Shown here one piece after another: positions 17,160-26,059 of a stretch of DNA of 64,000 bases (its first letter is position 1; each line of letters begins with the position of its first letter). The translations under genes and the position numbers were made by a program. The stretch is from Janthinobacterium lividum PAMC 25724 (GTDB lineage: Bacteria; Pseudomonadota; Gammaproteobacteria; Burkholderiales; Burkholderiaceae_D): assembly GCA_000242815.2 (NCBI GenBank), contig AHHB01000026.1, positions 62,001 to 126,000 of the forward strand. The letters run 5' to 3'. The notes under the pieces are model-generated. The model did no database searches, had not been told where the DNA came from, and saw only the letters and a program-made list of their open reading frames with translations.

Positions 17160-17449
17160 GGTAACTTTATTGTGAGATCGGCCTGTCGCCGTCGTGAGGC
17201 GCCAGTCGCAGGCAATCAGATTAGGGGTCGAAAGACAGCGGCAAGGGGACTGGTCATATGTGCCGCACACGCGAAGTATAACAGCATGGCAAAAAACCGC
17301 CGATTTTGTTTCAGGTGCGCAAGGCCACAGGTAAAGGAAGTGCATGCCTATGGCGCGCTCACCATGCGCATTAGTGACTAATATTGGTGCTAGCACTCCA
17401 TGCGCGGGTCTTGCCGTGGTGCCGGGGTGCTCACTCCTGGAGCAATATC

Positions 17450-19192
17450 ATGCGTATCGCCGATCTTCGCATCGCCACCCGCCTGTATGGCGGTTTCGGC
17501 AGCATCGTTCTGTTGCTGGTCGCCCTGGTCAGCGTCGCCACGCTGAATGTCTCGCGGCTGGCCGACGCCACTGCCATTAATACCCATACTTACCAGGTGC
17601 TCGCTGAAAACAGCGCGATCCTGGAGAGCCTGATTAATATGGAAACTGGCCAGCGCGGCTACGTCATCACGGGCGAGGAAGCGTCGCTGGACTCATACAA
17701 GGAAGGGCAGGCCGCGTTTGGCACGCACCTGGCGGCGGCGCGCGCCTTGACCAGTGATAGCCCGGCCCAGCAGGAGCGCCTGGCGAAGCTCGATGCTGCC
17801 AAGCAAGCCTGGCTGGCCGCTGCGCTCGATCCCGTGATCGCCATGCGGCGTGCCGTGGTGCACGGCACGGCGACCATCGAGCCTGTGTTGGCGCGGGTGA
17901 AGGAGGGCAGGGGCAAGCGTGGCATGGATACCATGCGGGCGCTGCTTGGCGAGATCAGCCAAGTGGAAGTGGGCTTGCTGGCCCAGCGCACGGCAGCGGC
18001 AGCGGCCCTGCAGGTGCGCACGCGCTGGACTTTACTGGGCGGCGGTGCGGCGGCGCTGGTCCTGGCCGTCCTGCTCGCCTATTGGCTGGCGCGTAACATC
18101 AGTGCGCCCTTGCGCTCGGCGATCGACATCGCCCAGCAGTTGGCGCAGGGCGATTTGACGGTGCAGGTGGAGGTGCATTCGAAGGATGAGACGGGCGAGC
18201 TGATGCAGGCTTTGAAAGAGATGGCGGCCAGCTTGCTGAACATCGTCACGCAAGTGCGCGGCGGCACGCAGGCCATCGCCACGGCGTCGCGCCAGATCGC
18301 CGCGGGCAATAGTGACTTGTCTGCACGCACGGAGCAGCAGGCCAGTTCGCTGGAAGAGACGGCCTCGTCGATGGAGGAGCTGACCAGCACGGTACAGCAA
18401 AACGCGCACAGTGCCAGAGAGGCCAACGGCTTGGCGGCGTCGGCTTCTGTCGTGGCAGGCAAGGGCGGCAGCGTGGTGGCGCAAGTGGTCGATACCATGG
18501 GCTCGATCAACGATTCATCGCGCAAGATCGTCGACATCATCGGCGTGATCGACGGCATTGCCTTCCAGACGAATATCCTGGCCCTGAACGCGGCCGTGGA
18601 GGCGGCCCGGGCGGGCGAGCAGGGGCGCGGCTTTGCCGTCGTCGCCACCGAAGTGCGCAACCTGGCACAACGTTCGGCCGCCGCCGCGAGGGAAATCAAG
18701 ACCCTCATCAACGACTCGGTGGCGCAGGTGGAGAGCGGCGCGCGCCTGGTCGACGAGGCCGGTCACACGATGCGCGAGATCGTCGATAGCGTGCACAGGG
18801 TCAGCAGCATTGTCGGGCAGATCTCGGCCGCCAGCGACGAGCAACGGGCTGGCATCGAGCAAGTCAACCAGGCGATCAGCGAAATGGACCAAGTGACCCA
18901 GCAAAACGCTGCGCTGGTGGAAGAGGCTGCCGCAGCGGCTGAATCGATGCAGGAGCAGGCTGCCCGGCTGGCCGAGGTGGTGAGCGTGTTCAAGACGGCG
19001 CAGGTGGACGCCGCACCGCTGGCGCCGCGCCGCAAGCCAGCGAGCGCTGGCGCACGCTGGTCGGCGCGTCCGCCTGCCACGGCGTCGCGCCCCGCAGCCA
19101 AAGTGTTGCCGACTAAGACGCCGCCACCGCGCAACGTGCAGGCGGGCGACGGCTCACGTCTCGCCAAAAATGACAAATGGGAAGAGTTCTAG
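17450..19192 (+). CDS. methyl-accepting chemotaxis protein with CHASE3 sensor
   Basis: 580 residues from [16 protein letters not shown], with TGGAG before the ATG; the longer frame upstream is not protein-like. The first membrane segment is about 15-36. A periplasmic CHASE3 domain carries the hallmark [14 protein letters not shown]. The second membrane segment is about 188-208, followed by HAMP and a long signalling coiled coil. Its tip is [32 protein letters not shown], the CheA/CheW contact. The last residues are KNDKWEEF, a WxxF-type tether for CheR/CheB methylation enzymes. The ligand is unknown. No che genes are nearby, so it is an orphan receptor. Confidence 0.93.
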   Translation: MRIADLRIATRLYGGFGSIVLLLVALVSVATLNVSRLADATAINTHTYQVLAENSAILESLINMETGQRGYVITGEEASLDSYKEGQAAFGTHLAAARALTSDSPAQQERLAKLDAAKQAWLAAALDPVIAMRRAVVHGTATIEPVLARVKEGRGKRGMDTMRALLGEISQVEVGLLAQRTAAAAALQVRTRWTLLGGGAAALVLAVLLAYWLARNISAPLRSAIDIAQQLAQGDLTVQVEVHSKDETGELMQALKEMAASLLNIVTQVRGGTQAIATASRQIAAGNSDLSARTEQQASSLEETASSMEELTSTVQQNAHSAREANGLAASASVVAGKGGSVVAQVVDTMGSINDSSRKIVDIIGVIDGIAFQTNILALNAAVEAARAGEQGRGFAVVATEVRNLAQRSAAAAREIKTLINDSVAQVESGARLVDEAGHTMREIVDSVHRVSSIVGQISAASDEQRAGIEQVNQAISEMDQVTQQNAALVEEAAAAAESMQEQAARLAEVVSVFKTAQVDAAPLAPRRKPASAGARWSARPPATASRPAAKVLPTKTPPPRNVQAGDGSRLAKNDKWEEF

Positions 19193-19223
19193 TCAGCGCT
19201 CTCGCCTGGGGCGCCTCGCAGGC

Positions 19224-19478
19224 CTAGTCATCGATCTCTTCGACGGTGTAGCTCATGCCACTGGCATCGAGGTAGGCGCGCAATGATGCCAGTGCGTGCC
19301 AGGGATCGGCGCGCAGGTGCTGGCAGATATACAGGCCGGCGTCCGTCAAGCGGATATCGGTTTCGGGCAGGGCGGCGTCGGGCGCGTCGGGTGCTTGCGA
19401 CCGTGTGGCCAGCAGTTGCGCGATGTGCTGGCGCTGCTCCTGCGTCAGGCTGGCCGTAATTCTGAATTCAAATCCCAT
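19224..19478 (-). CDS. hypothetical small protein
   Basis: 84 residues, MGFEFRITASLTQEQRQHIAQ. Soluble, with a beta-strand-like start and helices, acidic C terminus (MSYTVEEIDD). No known domain is recognised. A GGGAG ribosome site precedes the ATG. It converges with the chemoreceptor gene across 31 bases and is divergent from the hydrolase pseudogene. Confidence 0.6.
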   Translation of the reverse strand: MGFEFRITASLTQEQRQHIAQLLATRSQAPDAPDAALPETDIRLTDAGLYICQHLRADPWHALASLRAYLDASGMSYTVEEIDD

Positions 19479-19694
19479 GTTTTCTCCCGGTGTTGTGGCG
19501 CGCCGATGCGCGTAATTTTAATCATCGAAAAAATCGTATATAGCTTGGCATTCTTTCCGTTTTTGTTTTCAAGATGTCTCGTTCATACTGCATCGCACTG
19601 GCCTGGCATGCAGCAAATGCGCCAGTTTACGGGCGGAAACGCCACGAAAGTAATACATTTTATATATTCAATTATTTTCACAAAGGAAAACATC

Positions 19695-20347
19695 ATGCCT
19701 ATCGCTACCGCCCAAGCTGCACAAAAACTGCTGACTCCAAATGATCATACCCTGATCATGATCGATCACCAGTCGCAGATGGCGTTCGCTACCCGCTCCA
19801 TCGACTTGGCCCTGCTGCGCAACAATGCGGCTCTGGTGGCCAAGGCGGCGGCGCAATTCAAGGTGCCGACGATCCTCACCACCGTGGCCGCCAAATCGTT
19901 CTCCGGCCCTATCTTTGATGAAATCCAGACGGTCTTCCCCGCACAGGCACCGATCGACCGCACGACCATGAATACTTGGGAAGATGCGCGCATCGCCGAC
20001 AAGGTGAATGGCTACGCCAAGGGCAAGATCGTGCTGGCCGGCTGTGGACGTCTGTTTGCATCGTGGGTCCCGCGCTGTCGGCGCTGGAACAGGGATTCGA
20101 GGTGTATGTGATCGGCGACGCCAGCGGCGACGTGTCCGACGAAGCGCATGCGATGGCCATGCAGCGCATGCTGCAGGCGGGTGCGCAGCCGATGACGTCG
20201 GTGCAATACTTGCTCGAACTGCAGCGTGACTGGGCCCGCAGCGACACCTACAACGAGACGGTGGCGACGGCCGTGGCGCACGGCGGCGGCTATGGCCTGG
20301 GCTTGATCTACGCCAAATCCATGTTCAACGCCAGCGAAGGCCATTGA
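19695..20347 (+). pseudogene. isochorismatase-family hydrolase with a frameshift
   Basis: Starts MPIATAQAAQKLLTPNDHT with AAAGGA before the ATG. The family Asp is in HTLIMIDHQSQMAF. Up to base 20041 the frame reads cleanly (GYAKGKIVLAG), then gives unrelated residues and stops at 20111. The +1-shifted frame continues exactly as the family expects (LWTSVCIVGPALSALEQGFEVYVIGDASG) to a stop at 20347. One missing C near 20042 (GGCTGTGG where GGCCTGTGG is expected) explains it. The lost residues include the catalytic Cys of TSVC. Repaired, it is a YcaC-like hydrolase of 217 residues. It is first in a cluster with an amidohydrolase and two XapX-like genes. A base-calling error is possible. Confidence 0.8.
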
Positions 20348-20378
20348 TGGTTCCTTAATTGCTCATAGACATGATTTG

Positions 20379-20399
20379 TCCCCGCCGCTTGCCGGCGGG
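20379..20399 (+). terminator. GC-rich hairpin between hydrolase and amidohydrolase genes
   Basis: CCCCGCCG, loop CTTGC, CGGCGGGG, then CAAGTTTTAG. A strong stem with a weak T-run; it could be a terminator or a processing/stability element between the two genes. Confidence 0.45.
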
Positions 20400-20432
20400 G
20401 CAAGTTTTAGCATCTGATTTCGGAGATTTAGC

Positions 20433-22283
20433 ATGAGCGCAAGCATGATTTTACACAATGGCCGTTTCCACACGGTCGACAGGACGCAGCCGCTGGCGTC
20501 CGCCGTTGCCATCGCCGACGGCAAATTTCTCGCCGTGGGCGACCTTGAAGACGTGATGCGCCATCGCGGCCCGGCCACGCAGGTGATCGACCTGCACGGC
20601 CGCACGGTCATTCCCGGCCTGAACGACTCGCATTTGCACCTGATACGCGGCGGCTTGAACTATAACCTCGAATTGCGCTGGGAAGGCGTGCCCTCGCTGG
20701 CCGACGCCTTGCGCATGCTGAAAGAACAGGCGCTGCGCACGCCGAACCCGCAATGGGTGCGCGTGGTGGGCGGCTGGACCGAATTCCAGTTTGCGGAAAA
20801 ACGCATGCCGACCCTGGATGAAATCAACGCCGCCGCGCCCGACACGCCCGTCTTCATCCTGCATCTGTACGACCGCGCCCTGCTGAACCGCGCCGCCTTG
20901 CGCGCCGTCGGCTACGATAAAAATACGCCGAACCCGCCAGGCGGCGAGATCGTGCGCGACGCAGCCGGCAACCCCACGGGCTTGCTGATCGCCCGGCCCA
21001 ACGCCATGATTTTATATGCGACCCTGGCGAAAGGCCCCAAGTTGCCGCTGCAATTGCAAGTCAATTCCACGCGCCAGTTCATGCGCGAACTGAATCGCCT
21101 GGGCATCACCAGCGCTATCGACGCCGGTGGTGGCTTCCAGAATTATCCCGAGGATTACGCCGTCGTCGATGAACTGGCGCAAAAAGAGCAACTGACCATC
21201 CGCATCGCCTACAACCTGTTTACGCAAAACAAGGGCGCCGAGCTGCAAGACTTTCAGAAGTGGACCGGCATGCTGAAACCGGGCGACGGCACGGACTTCT
21301 TGCGCCACAACGGCGCCGGCGAAATGCTGGTGTTTTCCGCCGCCGACTTCGAGGATTTCATCGAGCCGCGCCCCGAACTGGCCGCTGGCATGGAAGGCGA
21401 GCTGGAAAAGGTCGTGCGCCACCTGGTCGAGCAGCGCTGGCCATTTCGCCTGCATGCCACCTATGACGAATCGATCAGCCGCATGCTCGACGTGTTCGAA
21501 AAGGTTAACCGCGATACGCCGTTCGCCGGCTTGCACTGGCTGTTCGACCACGCGGAAACCATCAGCCTGAAAAATATCGACCGCGTCAAGGCGCTGGGTG
21601 GCGGCCTGGCCATCCAGCACCGCATGGCTTTCCAGGGCGAGTATTTTGTCGAGCGCTACGGCGCCCACGCTGCCAGGGCTACGCCGCCCGTGCAGCGCAT
21701 GCTGGACGCGGGCGTGCCCGTGGGCGGCGGCACCGATGCCACCAGGGTCGCCAGCTATAACCCCTGGACGGCGCTGTACTGGCTGGTATCGGGGCGCACC
21801 GTGGGCGGCCTGGCCCTGACGGATGCAGCGGGCAGATTGTCGCGCGACACGGCGCTGGAGCTGTGGACGGCGGGCAGTGCCTGGTTTTCCAGCGAGCAGG
21901 GCAAGAAGGGACGCATCCGCGAGGGCATGCTGGCCGACCTGGCCGTATTGTCGGCCGATTATTTCATGGTGTCGGAAGAGGCGATCAAGTCCATCGAATC
22001 CGTGCTGACCGTGGTGGGCGGCAAAATCGTCTATGGCCAGGGGCCATTTTCTTCGCTGGCTCCGCCTTCGATTCCCGTGTTGCCCGAATGGTCGCCCGTG
22101 CGCACCGTGCCGGGCCATTACCGTGCTGCGGCCACGCCGGCGCAAGCGTTGCTGCCGCACCAGTGCGCGGGCGCCTGCGGCGTGCATGCGCATGCGCACG
22201 ACCGGGTGCGCAAGTCGGTCGTGCCGATTTCCGATTTTTCCGGCTTTTGGGGCGCGCTCGGGTGCAGCTGCTTCGCTTTCTAG
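20433..22283 (+). CDS. amidohydrolase, YtcJ-like (amidohydrolase_3)
   Basis: 616 residues with a CGGAGA ribosome site. Metal-binding HLH lies in NDSHLHLIRGG, the substrate lid in LHATYDESISRML, a His-containing LHWLFDHAE and the Asp motif GVPVGGGTDATRV. The C terminus contains a Cys/His-rich end (HQCAGACGVHAHAHDRV...GCSCFAF) not usual in the family, which might bind metal. YtcJ-type enzymes hydrolyse amide or formamide bonds at an activated metal centre; substrates are mostly unknown. It is flanked by a YcaC-like hydrolase pseudogene and two XapX-like membrane proteins, a grouping seen in other proteobacteria. It is likely cytoplasmic, with no signal peptide. Confidence 0.85.
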   Translation: MSASMILHNGRFHTVDRTQPLASAVAIADGKFLAVGDLEDVMRHRGPATQVIDLHGRTVIPGLNDSHLHLIRGGLNYNLELRWEGVPSLADALRMLKEQALRTPNPQWVRVVGGWTEFQFAEKRMPTLDEINAAAPDTPVFILHLYDRALLNRAALRAVGYDKNTPNPPGGEIVRDAAGNPTGLLIARPNAMILYATLAKGPKLPLQLQVNSTRQFMRELNRLGITSAIDAGGGFQNYPEDYAVVDELAQKEQLTIRIAYNLFTQNKGAELQDFQKWTGMLKPGDGTDFLRHNGAGEMLVFSAADFEDFIEPRPELAAGMEGELEKVVRHLVEQRWPFRLHATYDESISRMLDVFEKVNRDTPFAGLHWLFDHAETISLKNIDRVKALGGGLAIQHRMAFQGEYFVERYGAHAARATPPVQRMLDAGVPVGGGTDATRVASYNPWTALYWLVSGRTVGGLALTDAAGRLSRDTALELWTAGSAWFSSEQGKKGRIREGMLADLAVLSADYFMVSEEAIKSIESVLTVVGGKIVYGQGPFSSLAPPSIPVLPEWSPVRTVPGHYRAAATPAQALLPHQCAGACGVHAHAHDRVRKSVVPISDFSGFWGALGCSCFAF

Positions 22284-22292
22284 GGGAACTTC

Positions 22293-22493
22293 ATGCAATA
22301 CAAAAAAGTGATTTTGGGGCTGCTGCTGGCCTTTGTCGTGGGCTTCGTCTGCCAGTTGGCGCACATCCCCGTGCCGGCGCCGCCAGTGCTGGGCGCTGCG
22401 CTGCTGGTGTTTCTGACTAGCTGCGGCTATTGGCTGACGGGCCTGTACCTTGAGCGCCGCGCACCAGCACAAGCGCAGCCGGAGGCGCCATGA
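22293..22493 (+). CDS. XapX-like (DUF1427) small membrane protein 1
   Basis: 66 residues with two hydrophobic segments, about 7-25 and 32-50, around the conserved turn HIPVPAPPVLGAAL. That pattern (GxxxG-type helix, then PxPAPP) is typical of XapX/DUF1427. The tail is charged and Ala/Pro-rich. Its stop overlaps the next start as ATGA, so translation is coupled. The family is of unknown function, is often found as short tandem genes beside hydrolases or amidohydrolases, and may form a channel or transporter in the inner membrane. Confidence 0.75.
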   Translation: MQYKKVILGLLLAFVVGFVCQLAHIPVPAPPVLGAALLVFLTSCGYWLTGLYLERRAPAQAQPEAP

Positions 22494-22648
22494 ACGTCAT
22501 GCTGGCCGGCGCCGTGCTCGGCGTGCTGGTGGGCGTCGTGTGTCGCCGGTTCGACCTGCCATCGCCCACGCCACCCACGCCGACAGGCGCGGCGATGGTG
22601 GTGGCCATGACTTTGGGCTTTGTCGTGGCCGGGCATGTCAGTCCCTGA
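22490..22648 (+). CDS. XapX-like small membrane protein 2
   Basis: 52 residues read directly from the sequence: MNVMLAGAVLGVLVGVV, then CRRFDLPSPTPPTPTGAAM and a second helix VVAMTLGFVVAGHV. It has the same helix–PxPxPP–helix plan as the gene it overlaps (ATGA). A GGAGGC site lies inside the upstream gene end. The two may form a heteromeric membrane pair. A terminator follows 4 bases after the stop, supporting this as the operon end. Confidence 0.7.
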   Translation: MNVMLAGAVLGVLVGVVCRRFDLPSPTPPTPTGAAMVVAMTLGFVVAGHVSP

Positions 22649-22652
22649 ACGT

Positions 22653-22679
22653 AAAAAAACCGGCCTAGGCCGGTTTTTT
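22653..22679. terminator. bidirectional terminator
   Basis: AACCGGCC TA GGCCGGTT stem with runs of A before and T after. It ends the XapX operon on the plus strand and suhB on the minus strand. Confidence 0.9.
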
Positions 22680-22713
22680 CAGTATGCCGCGTGCGCGACG
22701 CCGATGCTTAACC

Positions 22714-23505
22714 TTACGCGAAAGGCGTCAGCAAGGTAATCATCTGGCCAAAGATCTTCGGGCTGGCGGCAATCACGTCACCCTTGTACAGGTAGTCCGA
22801 TTCGCCGCTGAACTCGCCGACGATACCGCCCGATTCCGTGATCATCAGGGCGCCGGCAGCGATATCCCAGGGCTTCAAGCCTTTTTCGTAGAAGCCATCG
22901 AGGCGACCGCAAGCGACGTAAGCCAGGTCCAGCGCGGCCGAGCCGGCGCGACGTACGCCCTGGCTGCGTTCACCCATGATCGCGTACATCTTCAGGTATT
23001 CATCGAGTGCGCGGGCGCTGCCTGCCACGTAGCCGGTGCCCAGCAGGGCGTTCGAGATGCGGTCCAGCTTGGTGACGCGGATGCGTTTTTCATTCAGGTA
23101 GGCGCCGGCGCCTTTGGTGGCTGTAAACAGGTCGTTGCGTACCGGGTCGTAGATGACGGCTTGCGTGACGACGCCGCGATGCGCGAGCGCGATCGAGATG
23201 CAGTACTGCGGGAAGCCGTGGATAAAGTTGGTGGTGCCATCGATCGGGTCGATGATCCATTGAAATTCATTCTCGTCATGGCTATTGGCGGAAGCTCCCG
23301 ATTCCTCAGCCAGGAACGCGTGGTCCGGGTAGGCTTTGGACAGCACCTCGATGATGGCTTGTTCGGCCGCCTGGTCGACGTCGGTGACGAAATCGTTATG
23401 TTGTTTTTCCGTGACGACGACGCGGTCGAGGTCAAAAGAGGCGCGGTTGATGACGGCGGCGCCGCGGCGGGCGGCTTTGATCGCCGTGTTGAGCATTGGG
23501 TGCAT
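22714..23505 (-). CDS. suhB: inositol-1-monophosphatase family protein SuhB
   Basis: 263 residues from [15 protein letters not shown]; a start 7 codons upstream is less likely. Metal-binding motifs are complete: [36 protein letters not shown] and [14 protein letters not shown]. It hydrolyses inositol phosphates with Mg2+; in E. coli SuhB also joins rRNA antitermination complexes. It points away from trmJ, and the pair would be direct divergent neighbours without the insert at about 23809-25950. Confidence 0.93.
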   Translation of the reverse strand: MHPMLNTAIKAARRGAAVINRASFDLDRVVVTEKQHNDFVTDVDQAAEQAIIEVLSKAYPDHAFLAEESGASANSHDENEFQWIIDPIDGTTNFIHGFPQYCISIALAHRGVVTQAVIYDPVRNDLFTATKGAGAYLNEKRIRVTKLDRISNALLGTGYVAGSARALDEYLKMYAIMGERSQGVRRAGSAALDLAYVACGRLDGFYEKGLKPWDIAAGALMITESGGIVGEFSGESDYLYKGDVIAASPKIFGQMITLLTPFA

Positions 23506-23661
23506 GTGAGCTTCCGTTAAAAGCACGCGACCGCCCAGCGTCGCCTTTCGGCGCCGGTACGATAGAGTGCAAGAATGAATTAAAGAGCGGAGCGGTGTCG
23601 AACTGCTTAAAATCCCGGCCCGGCGTCAGCGTTTTGTGACTCCGTTTCCCGAAATTTTCTG

Positions 23662-23808
23662 TATCGATACCGCGCAATAGCGCTATTTTAAATGAATCTA
23701 CCGGAAACCAACACGTCTCTTTTCAAGCGTCTGCGATTTATTCTTGCTGAAGCTAGTCGTCCTGGCAACATTGGCGGCGTTGTACGCGCCATGAAAACGC
23801 TGACTTAA
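23662..23808 (+). pseudogene. truncated duplicate of the trmJ 5' end
   Basis: From 23692 the frame reads MNLPETNTSLFKRLRFIL, then AEASRPGNIGGVVRAMKTLT and a stop at 23808. The first 36 codons are a diverged copy of trmJ at 25951 (12 differences in 108 bases by hand count, mostly silent). Similarity extends about 30 bases upstream (TATCGATACCGCGCAAT here, TATTGATACTGCACAAT there). After ATGAAAACG the two copies part abruptly. The remnant lies next to suhB, where trmJ would be expected. It probably marks the left edge of an insertion that displaced trmJ and supplied a new 5' end. Confidence 0.85.
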
Positions 23809-24612
23809 GCGTTGTGCAATGGAACGCCTTTGCCGATGCAACTTTCACGTCATTCGTCGCATCGTATGTAGAAAATGCGCAGAAAATGCGCAGAAATGTG
23901 AATTTTTAAATTGAATATGTCACGATTTATATCGCTGTGCAGGCAATTTTTCCTCAGGGCGCGGCGACTTGCTTGCCGGTTGCACGAGTTGGCCGTTCCA
24001 GGCGACGACCCATCGCGCCGCCTGTCCTTTTTCTTGCCGACTTCTCGCGTTAAGGAAACGCTCCATGGCCAAGTTAAGCCGAAGCTGGGCATACATTTTT
24101 CTCATACCGCACGTGTCACAATCACCGCCATTCCCGACTGTTGTCTGCATCAATACGATAGGCGCTTTCTTCATTTGCTCGACTCAAGTTAATTGCAATG
24201 TGCACGGTTCGGCCGGACGGCCATCATGTCTTGGGTGCGCCAGTTAGTTACCGGACAGGGGGGACTAATATATTGATACAAAAATTATAGCAGTTGCCGC
24301 GCAAAATTGCTTGATTGCTACCATTTATTCGACGGTTGATATGAAGCCTTAAGCCAGACCTCTGGCTCACTGCATCTCACAGCGCATACTTTGGGGCGTG
24401 TTCAGACGGCGGGTGTCGGGTACACCGACATTGGGCGACAGTTGTTGGCAGCATGGAGGGCCAACGGCCAAGTCATTTTGTTGAAAAGCCTTTGCAGTAA
24501 CGCTTTTCAGGCAGTCTGGCAGGCGGTACGCGTCAAAACAGTGATTGCCTAGTTGTGCCAAGTGTTTCTCATTTACAATGTCCGCACGCGTGCGACATCG
24601 AGTATATCGAAC
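23809..24612. other. AT-richer non-coding part of the insert
   Basis: About 800 bases with visibly lower GC than the surroundings and no convincing gene. Open frames on both strands at about 23911-24192 overlap each other and lack known motifs. One of them (minus, 23920-24174) has a CDTCGMRK segment but no neighbours to support it. The plus frame at 24374-24553 is protein-like but lacks a start. AT-rich patches at about 23870-23940 and 24260-24330 may hold promoters. This may be decayed cargo. Confidence 0.5.
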
Positions 24613-25173
24613 ATGAAACAGCCTATCTCCCCCATGCGCATGAATCTGTACTTGATACTCGCTACGATCATTATGCATGGGCTGATGATGTTGGCGAACG
24701 AACTCTTCTTTGCGAGAGCACAATTCCTGAAAGGCATCGGGTGGATTTATTTGCCCGCCGGTACGCGCCTCTTGTGCACGCTGCTGTTCGGCAGGTCGGG
24801 CGCGGTTGGCTTGCTGATCACCGGATGGTTCGCCTGCTACTGGTACTACTTTCCAGGCGATCCGTTGCGAGCGACGATGGGCGCGATTGCGGGGGCCATT
24901 GGCCCTTATCTGGTCTACGTGATCGCGCAAGAGCGATTGGGCTTACGCGCTTCGTTGACGAACCTGACGCCTCAGCGGCTGTTGCTGTGCGCCGTCGGCT
25001 GCTCGCTTGCGAGTCCGCTATTGCACCACCTCTGGTTTGCCATACGTGATGACCCTCACTTGATGAGCGGCTTTGCCGTGATGTTTGTCGGTGACTTAAT
25101 GGGGACATTGATCGTGGTGTACACGGCCAAAGGCGTGCTTGCGCTATTGCCCCCGCCTGCGTATTCTCGTTGA
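24613..25173 (+). CDS. integral membrane protein, possibly MASE1-like
   Basis: 186 residues from MKQPISPMRMNLYLI; a Met at codon 8 is an alternative start. About five hydrophobic segments: MNLYLILATIIMHGLMML, GIGWIYLPAGTRLLCTLLFG, GAVGLLITGWFACYWYYF, ATMGAIAGAIGPYLVYVIA and GFAVMFVGDLMGTLIVVYTAKGVLA. The phrases YLPAGTRLL...LFG and GDLMGTLIVV recall MASE1-type membrane sensor domains, but no output domain follows. It lies in the insert between the two trmJ copies, 81 bases before a MarR-like gene; the two may be functionally linked. The function is unknown. Confidence 0.6.
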   Translation: MKQPISPMRMNLYLILATIIMHGLMMLANELFFARAQFLKGIGWIYLPAGTRLLCTLLFGRSGAVGLLITGWFACYWYYFPGDPLRATMGAIAGAIGPYLVYVIAQERLGLRASLTNLTPQRLLLCAVGCSLASPLLHHLWFAIRDDPHLMSGFAVMFVGDLMGTLIVVYTAKGVLALLPPPAYSR

Positions 25174-25254
25174 TCAGTCATTTGCGTGCTAGAATTTATA
25201 GCAGTAAAGACTGTCGCTTGAGCCGACAATTACACAGTAGTTTACAACCGCGCC

Positions 25255-25611
25255 ATGACAACTCCTAAACGCCCCGCCGACATCTATATGCGCTTCCTGC
25301 AATTAGCAGAGGCATTACGTGGTTTGCCATCCCTGCCGTCGCTCGATCCCTTGGAAGAGCGTATTTTGGGTATCATAGCGCGTGCCGGACAGGAGCAGCA
25401 GCGGCTCTCCGTACGCGACATGATGGGAAAAAAAGAGTTAGGCTCACCGGCGACACTGCACAGTCGGCTGACCTCCATGCGCGAGAAGGGCTGGATCATG
25501 CTGTCCGACACCGAAGACGCGCGTCGCAAGCAAATCGAGCTTACGCAGGCTGCGTTACTGCATTTTGACAAGCTCTCCAAGTGCCTGCAGCAGGCGACAA
25601 AACTCGCTTGA
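25255..25611 (+). CDS. MarR-like winged-helix regulator
   Basis: 118 residues. The winged helix spans about 33-103: LDPLEERILGIIARAG, then LSVRDMMGKKELGSPATLHSRLTSMREKGWIML as the helix-turn-helix, and the wing SDTEDARRKQIELTQAALLHFDKL with the DARRK signature of MarR proteins. There is no enzyme domain. It is the second gene of the insert between suhB and trmJ and probably controls the membrane protein gene upstream or distant targets. A 10-base direct repeat (GAGCAACAAG) follows just after the stop. Confidence 0.8.
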   Translation: MTTPKRPADIYMRFLQLAEALRGLPSLPSLDPLEERILGIIARAGQEQQRLSVRDMMGKKELGSPATLHSRLTSMREKGWIMLSDTEDARRKQIELTQAALLHFDKLSKCLQQATKLA

Positions 25612-25950
25612 GCAACAAGGAGAGCAACAAGGAGACCAACAGCATTGTCGTCTAAATTGTTTTGTAATTTATAGCGGCATGTGGTGGTTGACGTTAGCCT
25701 GGCAATATCGAAAAGTGCAGCGGGTGAAATGGCTGAGCGAAACCTTGATGCGGTTCTGGCTCCAGACGATGGTGATCCTGTCGCTCTGGCATGAAAGATC
25801 AAAAAAATTAAATAAAATACAATTTTAAAAATTAGGAACAAGTGCGGCTGCACAGGCGAGTACGGGGTAAAATCGAGCCTTGTGGGGCAAAGTAGCGGTC
25901 AATTCGCTGTCATCCCCTTGTTTATTGATACTGCACAATGTGCCCCTTAA
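25612..25950. other. right end of the insert and trmJ leader
   Basis: A 339-base AT-rich gap. GAGCAACAAG occurs twice in tandem at about 25611-25632. An open frame at 25565-25828 overlaps the MarR-like gene, has no good ribosome site and is not called. Similarity to the DNA before the trmJ remnant begins near 25923. Confidence 0.5.
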
Positions 25951-26059
25951 ATGAATCTGCCTGAAACCAACACATCTCTTTTCAAACGCCTGCGATTTAT
26001 TCTTGTAGAAACTAGTCGTCCTGGTAACATTGGCGGCGTCGCGCGCGCCATGAAAACGA
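25923..26059 (+). repeat. trmJ-side copy of the duplicated segment
   Basis: Homologous to 23662-23799. It includes about 28 bases of leader and the first 36 codons of the functional trmJ. The distance between the two start codons is 2259 bases. Confidence 0.8.

Noticed and set aside
23920-24174. Minus-strand 84-codon frame with CDTCGMRK
   Set aside because: Overlaps an equally long plus-strand frame; one CxxC pair is not enough to call a gene.
24367-24930. Minus-strand 187-codon frame in the insert
   Set aside because: Its first half is antisense to the membrane protein gene and it has no domain or ribosome site.
25565-25828. 87-codon frame after the MarR-like gene
   Set aside because: Overlaps that gene, has no ribosome site, and its start region is repeat DNA.
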